From Streptomyces barringtoniae (GTDB taxonomy: Bacteria > Actinomycetota > Actinomycetes > Streptomycetales > Streptomycetaceae): a DNA stretch of 64,000 nucleotides. Shown piece after piece: positions 58,556 through 64,000 of the stretch (position 1 is its first letter; every line of letters begins with the position of its first letter). The notes under the pieces are model-generated. The model saw only the letters and a list, made by a program, of their open reading frames with translations. It searched no databases and had not been told where the DNA came from. The DNA lies in NCBI RefSeq assembly GCF_020819595.1, contig NZ_JAJHNP010000003.1:124001-188000 (forward strand), read 5' to 3'. A program made the translations under genes and the position numbers.

Positions 58556-59851
58556 TCAGGGGGACACCTCGGCGGCGGTGTCCGTCCCGCCGGGCGGCGC
58601 CGCGAGGCCCGGCCGTGCCCGGCGGACGGCCGAGGCGGGTGGCCGTTCCTTGAGTGCGCCGTAGCCGATGAAGTACGCGGGCACCCGGCGCAGCCACCGT
58701 GACTCGGCGAGCAGGCGTGCCGTGCGCCGGGCCCTCTTCTCACGTCCGAGGGGTGGCCGGCCCTGCAGGACGGGCGCGATGACGCGGGCGTGGGCCACCC
58801 GCTGGAGGGTCTGGGTGACGACCGTGGCGGGACGGCGGCGGCGCTGCAGACGGCGCACGTCCCGCGGTCGCACCGTCCCGCGGCGCAGTGGCTCGGTGAG
58901 GTAGCGGGCGGCGGCCACGGCGTCCTGGACGGCGAGGTTGATGCCGATGCCGAAGATCGGTGACATCGCGTGCGCGGCGTCGCCGATGCACAGCAGGCCG
59001 GGGCGGTGCCAGCGGCGCAGGCGGTCCAGGCGTACGTCGAGGAGTTTGACCTCGTCCCACGAGCGCAGGGCGTGCACGCGGTCGGCGGTCCAGGGGACGG
59101 CCGCCGTGAAGTCGGCCAGGAAGCGGTCGAGGCCGGCGGCGCGGCGCCGGCCGTCGGTGCCCTTGGGGATGATCCCGGCGCACTGCCAGTAGTCGCCGCG
59201 GTCGATCATCGCGGTCAGGAAGCGGTCCCCGGCGCTGCCGTAGAGCCCCTGCGGGTCGCCGTCCCGGCGCGGCAGCCGGAACCACCAGGCGTCCATCGGG
59301 CAGGGGAAGCGGCGCAGGCGCAGTTCCGGGCGGGAACGGGCCAGTGATCCCCGGCCGTCGCAGGCGACGGTGAGCAGGGCGCGCAACTCGCCGGTGCGGC
59401 CGTCGGCGGTGCGGTACCGCACTCCGTTGACCCGTCCGGACTCGATCAGGAAGTCGGTCGCTTCGGTGTTCATCCGCAGCTCGAAGGACGGCTCACGCCG
59501 GGCCTCGTCGGCAAGCAGGTCCAGCAGGTCCCACTGGGGCACCATCGCCACGTAGTTGTAGGGACCGGGCAGGACCGAGAGGTCCCCGACCATGACCGCC
59601 GAGCCGTCGGTTCCGATCGGCAACTGGACGGTCTGGACGCGGCGTTGCGGCAGCTCGGCGAAGCGCTCGGCCAGACCCAGGTCGTCCAGCAGCGCCAGGG
59701 TGGACGGGTGGACGGTGTCGCCGCGGAAGTCGCGCAGGAAGTCTCCGTGCTTCTCCAGCACCGTCACCGGAACGCCGGACCGGGCCAGCAGCAGAGCGAG
59801 CACCATGCCCGCGGGGCCGCCTCCCACGACGCAGCACCTGGTCTGTTCCAT
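58556..59851 (-). CDS. FAD-dependent monooxygenase (PHBH type)
   Basis: 431 residues. N-terminal FAD fold CVVGGGPAGMVLALLLARSGVPVTVLEKHGDFLRDFRGDTVHP, a middle DG motif (TVACDGRGSLARS) and the second FAD contact CIGDAAHAMSPIFGIGINLAVQD, as in p-hydroxybenzoate-hydroxylase-type aromatic or antibiotic-modifying monooxygenases. The C-terminal 60 residues are Arg/Pro-rich and probably disordered. AT-rich ATTCA-N8-TGAAT at 59880-59897 upstream is a candidate operator. Substrate unknown. Confidence 0.87.
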   Translation of the reverse strand: MEQTRCCVVGGGPAGMVLALLLARSGVPVTVLEKHGDFLRDFRGDTVHPSTLALLDDLGLAERFAELPQRRVQTVQLPIGTDGSAVMVGDLSVLPGPYNYVAMVPQWDLLDLLADEARREPSFELRMNTEATDFLIESGRVNGVRYRTADGRTGELRALLTVACDGRGSLARSRPELRLRRFPCPMDAWWFRLPRRDGDPQGLYGSAGDRFLTAMIDRGDYWQCAGIIPKGTDGRRRAAGLDRFLADFTAAVPWTADRVHALRSWDEVKLLDVRLDRLRRWHRPGLLCIGDAAHAMSPIFGIGINLAVQDAVAAARYLTEPLRRGTVRPRDVRRLQRRRRPATVVTQTLQRVAHARVIAPVLQGRPPLGREKRARRTARLLAESRWLRRVPAYFIGYGALKERPPASAVRRARPGLAAPPGGTDTAAEVSP

Positions 59852-59879
59852 GGCGGTCCTGCCCTTCAGAAGACCATTA

Positions 59880-59897
59880 ATTCACCAGTCGATGAAT
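59880..59897. promoter_or_regulatory. Operator candidate upstream of the monooxygenase
   Basis: ATTCA-CCAGTCGA-TGAAT, a 5-bp-arm inverted repeat in a short AT-rich patch 29-46 bp before the start. TTCA/TGAA dyads of this spacing are often TetR sites; no regulator is adjacent. Confidence 0.45.
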
Positions 59898-59900
59898 ATT

Positions 59901-60585
59901 CTACTCCTTCTGCCGGCGCCCGGCCCGCGACACGAGGATTGCGGCACGAGGATTGCCGGGCGTCTCGGAGACGTGGCTGTGGCCGAGCTCCGGGCCGAGT
60001 CCGAAGTAGTGCCGGAAGTTGTAGATCAGCGGGCTCCAGGCCGCGGGCTCGATGTGCTGGGTGCCGGGGACCACCAGGCGCGGGTCGGCGTGTACCTTCA
60101 GCACCCGCGCCTCGACGATCAGGAAGTCCCCGGCGGCGTCGGTGCCCACGCGGACGGCCCGCGCCTCCAGCTGGATCGGGCATAGCCACCCGCGGCGGAC
60201 GGACCGCGTGCGAGGCCTGTGCCCGGAAGCCTGCGGCCGTGAACTTGTCCGGCTCGTAACGGGCCCGTCGGGGCCCGTGCCCCGCCGCCTCGCGCCGGCC
60301 GGTGAGCTGTCCCAAGTGCTCGACGGCCGCCCACTGCCCGGGTTCGGGCAGGCTGATGACCAGCTCCGGCCGGGCCGCCAGGTTCGCACCGGTCTGGCCC
60401 TGCCTGCCGAGCCCCAGCACCACCACCTGCCCGAGCGCCCAGGCCGACGAGACCGGCGCCAGGTTGAAGGTGCCGTCGGCGTTCTCGGTGGTCAGCAGCA
60501 CGACGGGGGTGCCGAAGTAGAGGATGCTCGGTGTGACGGTCAGATGGCTGCCGTTGGTCCCGGCCCGGTGCGCTGCGGTTTCCAT
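59901..60585 (-). pseudogene. Frameshifted flavin reductase-family protein
   Basis: From ATG 60585 the frame reads VTPSILYFGTPVVLLTTENADGTFNLAPVSSAWALG and GQTGANLAARPELVISLPEPGQW, typical of flavin reductase or FMN-binding split-barrel proteins, to about 60190. The remainder (CPIQLEARAVRVGTDAAGDF to PLIYNFRHYFGLG) is in another frame, ending at TAG 59901. One or two bases are missing near 60185. It lies upstream of the FAD monooxygenase on the same strand and could once have supplied it with reduced flavin. Confidence 0.72.
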
Positions 60586-60651
60586 GCGGCCGACCGTAGA
60601 ACGCCGGCCCTTCGGCGGCAGCCGAACCGTGCACACGCGATCATGGCCGGC

Positions 60652-61668
60652 TCACTTCTCCCGGTGCTGGCTGCGGATCCTCGCGGCCACCTCGTTCTGT
60701 TCGGTCTCCCACCAGGGCCGTACCCGTTCGGAAACGACGGCCTGATCCTGCTCCGGGGCGGGGACCGTGACGGGAACGAGTTCCGCGTCGAGCCGCCGGT
60801 CGAGGGCCACGGTCTGCACCCGCTCCGCGCGCGCCCACTGGAACAGGAGCGCCAGCAGGAAGGGCAGCGCGACCAGCTCGGCGATGCTGAGCATCGCGCC
60901 GCCGCCGATCTGCTGGTCGCGCTGGACGTCCGGGGACCAGGTCGGGGCGTGGTGCAGGTACCAGGCGCCCGCGATCAGCGTGCTGTGCGTCATCACCACA
61001 ATCCCCGGAACCGCGTCGACGATCCCGTCCAGGAACACCAGCGCCGCTCGCACCGGGTGGGTGCACCAGGCGGGCAGTGCCTCTTCGTGGGTCAGCACCG
61101 GTACGACGAACAGAGAGCCGGCCGCGAGCAGGTGCAGATACATCAGCTCGTGCAGCCAGCCCACGCGCAGAGCGGTCTCGAAGTACGGCGTGAAGTACAC
61201 CGCCAGCTCGGTCCCCAGTACCAGGGCCGTGCTGACCAGCGGAAACGTCAGCACGCGTACCAGGCGGCCGGTCATGGCCCGGCGCACTCGCCCGGCGGCG
61301 CCCTCCGGCAGTGCCTCGACGGCGAGCCGCAGCGGATCGCCGAGGGCCAGGCCCAGGGGTGCGACGAGGTCGAGGAGGATGTTCTGCACGGCGGCGGGCC
61401 AGAACAGCACATGGTCGTACACGGCGAGGGCGGACATCGTGGCCACCACCAGCGCGCCGAGGCCGAGCAGCACGAAGGCCGCGACCCGGGCGGGCGGCCA
61501 GGTCGCGCCGCGCCTGCGCAGCCGCGCGACGCCCCAGCCGTACAGGGCGCCAAGGACGATGACCAGCAGCAGCGCGGGGACGTCCAGGTGCCACGTGGAC
61601 AGCAGACGTCCCGTGGTCAGCTCGGGGAGCTGGCCCGCCGACAGTTCGGTCATCGCGTGACCATCCAT
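60652..61668 (-). CDS. CtaG-like cytochrome c oxidase assembly protein
   Basis: 338 residues from ATG 61668 (AAGGAGG 9 nt upstream). Nine or so membrane segments with the caa3_CtaG motifs: WPAAVQNILLDLVAPLGLALGDPLRL, PYFETALRVGWLHELMYLHLLAAGSLFVVP and IVDAVPGIVVMTHSTLIAG. It is longer than the CtaG-like protein at 9931 and differs in sequence, with a cytoplasmic C-terminal extension of about 60 residues. Likely a membrane protein of copper or oxidase maturation. Confidence 0.85.
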   Translation of the reverse strand: MDGHAMTELSAGQLPELTTGRLLSTWHLDVPALLLVIVLGALYGWGVARLRRRGATWPPARVAAFVLLGLGALVVATMSALAVYDHVLFWPAAVQNILLDLVAPLGLALGDPLRLAVEALPEGAAGRVRRAMTGRLVRVLTFPLVSTALVLGTELAVYFTPYFETALRVGWLHELMYLHLLAAGSLFVVPVLTHEEALPAWCTHPVRAALVFLDGIVDAVPGIVVMTHSTLIAGAWYLHHAPTWSPDVQRDQQIGGGAMLSIAELVALPFLLALLFQWARAERVQTVALDRRLDAELVPVTVPAPEQDQAVVSERVRPWWETEQNEVAARIRSQHREK

Positions 61669-61816
61669 GCAGATCGTCCTCCTTCGGCTCGACACGGAAG
61701 AACCGGCTCGGATCCGTGACGGGAAGACGCTAGTCCCCCGCGGCTCCAAGTCGGGCATGGGGGTGCTGCACGCCCGGGTGAAATCCGGGATCGAGCGGGC
61801 CGGCGCTCGTACGGGC

Positions 61817-61858
61817 GGGCCGGGTCCATGCTCGTACGGGCCGGGTCCATGCTCGTAC
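61817..61858. repeat. 21-bp tandem repeat downstream of the nitrate reductase gene
   Basis: The 21-bp unit GGGCCGGGTCCATGCTCGTA plus C occurs twice in tandem (61817-61837, 61838-61858), with partial copies on both sides (GCTCGTAC at 61805-61812 and GGGCCGGGG at 61859-61867). It begins directly after the stop codon of the nitrate-reductase-flavoprotein gene, in non-coding DNA. Confidence 0.88.
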
Positions 61859-61867
61859 GGGCCGGGG

Positions 61868-64000
61868 TCAGTACACGTCCCGCACGTACCGCTTGTCGGC
61901 GCCGAGCTGCTTGACGTACGCCGCCGCCTCCGCCGCGTCCATGCCGCCGTGGACGGTGGCGATCTCGCGGAGGGCCTGGTCGACGTCCTTGGCCATGCGG
62001 GAGGCGTCGCCGCAGACGTAGAGGTGGGCGCCGTCGCGGAGCCAGGACCACAGCAGGGGCCCGTGCTCGCGCATCCGGTCCTGGACGTACACCTTGGCCC
62101 GCTGGTCGCGGGAGAAGGCGGTGTCCAGGCGGGTAAGCGTGCCCTCGGCGAGGAACGCGGTCAGCTCCTGCTCGTAGTAGAAGTCCGTCGCGCGGTGCTG
62201 TTCGCCGAAGAACAGCCAGTTCGGGGCGCGGTGGCCGCGCGCCCGGCGTTCCTCCAGGAAGCCGATGAAGGGCGCTATGCCCGTGCCGGGGCCCACCATC
62301 ACCGCCGGTGTGGCGGGGTCGGCGGGCGGGCGGAAGTGCGGTGCCCGCTGGACCCGGACCGGCACCGGAGTGCCGGGCTCGGCGTCGGCGAGGAAGGGCG
62401 AGCAGACGCCCTGTCGGGGCCGGCCGGCCAGGTTCTCGTACCGGACGACGGAGACGGTCAGCGACACCAGGTGGGGGTCCGTGAGGGGGCTGGAGGATAT
62501 GGAGTACATGCGCGGTTGCAGGCGCCCCAGCAGGTCGGCCCACTCCTGTGCCCCGGCCCGGATGCCGAATTCGGCGACCACGTCGACGGCCTGGCGTCCC
62601 CAGGACCACTGCGCCAGCTCGCCCTTGTTGTCCGGGCGCAGGAGCTTGCGCAGCTCGCGCGGGTCGCGGGCCCGGTCGGCGGTGAAGCGGAGCAGGTCGG
62701 AAGTAATGCGCGTGATGTCCAGGTGGCGCAGCAGGGCCTCGGCGAACGGCAGCTCTCCCACGCTCCCGACTCGAACGGCCGCGTCCGCGTCCAGACCGGT
62801 CACGGCGAGCCACTCCGTCACGAGGCCGGGCGAGTTGACCGGGTGAACGGCCAGGGCGTCCCCGGCCTCGTAGACCAGCGGGGTGTCGCTGTCGCGGGTG
62901 TCGAAGGTGAAGCGGCGCACTTCCTTGCCCGCGCCGGCCAGGCTGAGCAGGCGGTTGCCGGTGAGGCGGGCGGTCACGGGGACGGGACGGCGGCTCGGCC
63001 GGGGAGCCATGGGGGTCGCGGAGAGTGAGGCGGCCTCGGCGGGGGCCGGCTGGTCACTGCCTTTCAGTGCGGCGAGCACCTGGTCGAGCCAGGCTCCGGC
63101 CGCCGTCTCGTAGTCCGGTTCGCAGTCGGTGCGTGGGGCCAGCCGTATCGCGTCGAGCTCTTCCAGGCGCCGGTCGAGGCGGCGGCCGTGGCCGCAGAAG
63201 TCGTCGTAGGAGGAGTCGCCGAAGGCCAGGACCGCATAGCGCCTGCCCTTCAGGCGCGGGGCGTCGGCAGCGGCGAGGGCGTCCCAGAACCCCGCGCCGT
63301 TGTCCGGGGCGTCGCCGTCACCGAAGGTGCTCGTGATGAGCAGCATGTCGGCGCCGGACGGCAGCGCGGCGGGGTCCGCCTCCGCCATGGGCAGGAGGGA
63401 TGCGGCATGGCCGTCCGCGGTCAGCCGCTCCGCCGCCGCGCCCGCGAAGTCCTCCGCGTTCCCGGTCTGCGACGCCCAGAGGATCACGACCTGACGGCGA
63501 AGGGCCCCGGCGGTCGGCTGCTCGCTGCCGCCGGGGCCGTACCCGGTGGACGGCGGCGCCTCGGTCCTGGAGTACATCCCGGCCAGTACGCCGTTCACCC
63601 ACAGGGCGTGCTCCGGGGTGAACGGGGCGTCCGGCGGGAGCACCGGCACGCCCGGGAAGCCGGACGGTATGCCGGCGAGGAAGCCGGTCAGATAGCGGCG
63701 TTCGTGTGCGGCCAGGACCGGCGGCGGCGCGGGGTCCAGTCCGAACACGGAGGGAGCGGGCACCGCGGACAGCGCGGCGGACGGTGCGGCGCCATCGGCC
63801 GGGGTCGGGGCCAGGGCGCCTGCCGGGGCCGGAGTCCGCGCGGTCACCGGGGTGGCCGCCTTGCTCAGCGAGACCGCGCACACCTTGAACTCGGGCTGGA
63901 ACGACAGCGGGTCCACGGCGTCGCTGGTCACCGCGTTGACACTGAGGTACTCGCCGAACAGGTCGTTCCAGTGGAACGGCGCGAAACAGCAGCCCGGCCG
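61868..64000 (-). CDS. Nitrate reductase-flavoprotein reductase fusion, C-terminal part (partial)
   Basis: 710 residues in one frame from the window end to the stop at 61868. The first residues ([20 protein letters not shown]) are the end of a molybdopterin-dinucleotide-binding domain as in assimilatory nitrate reductases. Then an FMN flavodoxin domain ([29 protein letters not shown]), a FAD domain ([23 protein letters not shown]) and an NADPH domain ([36 protein letters not shown]) as in sulfite reductase CysJ. So a single polypeptide takes electrons from NADPH to a molybdenum active site. The N-terminal catalytic part lies outside the window. Confidence 0.9.
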   Translation of the reverse strand, partial: RPGCCFAPFHWNDLFGEYLSVNAVTSDAVDPLSFQPEFKVCAVSLSKAATPVTARTPAPAGALAPTPADGAAPSAALSAVPAPSVFGLDPAPPPVLAAHERRYLTGFLAGIPSGFPGVPVLPPDAPFTPEHALWVNGVLAGMYSRTEAPPSTGYGPGGSEQPTAGALRRQVVILWASQTGNAEDFAGAAAERLTADGHAASLLPMAEADPAALPSGADMLLITSTFGDGDAPDNGAGFWDALAAADAPRLKGRRYAVLAFGDSSYDDFCGHGRRLDRRLEELDAIRLAPRTDCEPDYETAAGAWLDQVLAALKGSDQPAPAEAASLSATPMAPRPSRRPVPVTARLTGNRLLSLAGAGKEVRRFTFDTRDSDTPLVYEAGDALAVHPVNSPGLVTEWLAVTGLDADAAVRVGSVGELPFAEALLRHLDITRITSDLLRFTADRARDPRELRKLLRPDNKGELAQWSWGRQAVDVVAEFGIRAGAQEWADLLGRLQPRMYSISSSPLTDPHLVSLTVSVVRYENLAGRPRQGVCSPFLADAEPGTPVPVRVQRAPHFRPPADPATPAVMVGPGTGIAPFIGFLEERRARGHRAPNWLFFGEQHRATDFYYEQELTAFLAEGTLTRLDTAFSRDQRAKVYVQDRMREHGPLLWSWLRDGAHLYVCGDASRMAKDVDQALREIATVHGGMDAAEAAAYVKQLGADKRYVRDVY

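Overview
The window is very GC-rich, with strongly biased third codon positions, many GTG starts and purine-rich ribosome binding sites. Gene content (twin-arginine secreted glycosidase, PHB-depolymerase-like esterase, several P450 systems, SpoIIE/HATPase signalling protein, ECF42 sigma factor, F420-type oxidoreductase) is typical of Streptomyces or a close actinomycete. It looks like an accessory chromosomal region: few conserved housekeeping genes, many small regulator-plus-target modules, and an unusually large number of decayed genes. No rRNA, intact tRNA, CRISPR array or intact insertion sequence was seen.

Layout. 0-9.5 kb: pentapeptide-repeat C-terminus, SUKH protein, SRPBCC protein, a decayed methyltransferase, a SnoaL-like/SDR pair, and two LysR regulators around an MFS exporter, then a PAP2 phosphatase. 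9.3-16.3 kb: small membrane protein, CtaG-like/DUF2243 pair, GNAT protein, a permease behind a CsoR-type operator, and a decayed PLP enzyme. 16.6-25.5 kb: YbdK-type carboxylate-amine ligase, GH43/AbfB enzyme, PHB-depolymerase-like esterase, and a large PAS-GAF-SpoIIE-HATPase protein whose phosphatase domain has lost most metal ligands. 25.5-31.9 kb: two adjacent P450 modules, ferredoxin/ferredoxin reductase/P450 and TetR/P450/ferredoxin/ornithine-cyclodeaminase-like. 32-40 kb: unknown protein, F420-type oxidoreductase, amidohydrolase, gluconate permease, methyltransferase, and an extra dnaK-grpE pair. 40.2-45 kb: DUF2993-like protein, a GNAT-AAA+ ATPase fusion, a saccharopine-dehydrogenase-like protein and TetR. 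45-46.1 kb: a tRNA 3'-end fragment and two decayed genes. 46.1-50.1 kb: a tightly overlapping ArsR-SulP-PNPOx-HATPase operon with a second ArsR downstream, then a YjdM zinc ribbon protein. 50.3-53.7 kb: secreted protein, B3/B4 protein, PaiB-like gene with an in-frame stop, EamA transporter and divergent XRE-cupin regulator. 53.7-56.9 kb: a cluster of gene fragments (ricin lectin, Tn3 transposase, SpoIIE phosphatase, SUKH-4, GH1) around one intact TetR gene. 56.9-64 kb: ECF42 sigma factor with YciI partner, FAD monooxygenase, decayed flavin reductase, second CtaG-like protein, and the C-terminal part of a nitrate reductase-flavoprotein reductase fusion running off the window.

Working together: each P450 has a ferredoxin next to it, and the first also has a dedicated reductase; the SulP operon is translationally coupled; many regulators have recognisable palindromes in their promoters. 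The most unusual items are the GNAT-AAA+ fusion, the SpoIIE pseudophosphatase, the SulP/ArsR/HATPase operon, the CsoR-box permease with a His-rich tail, and the extent of gene decay. All functional names are family-level inferences from reading the sequence; no searches were run.
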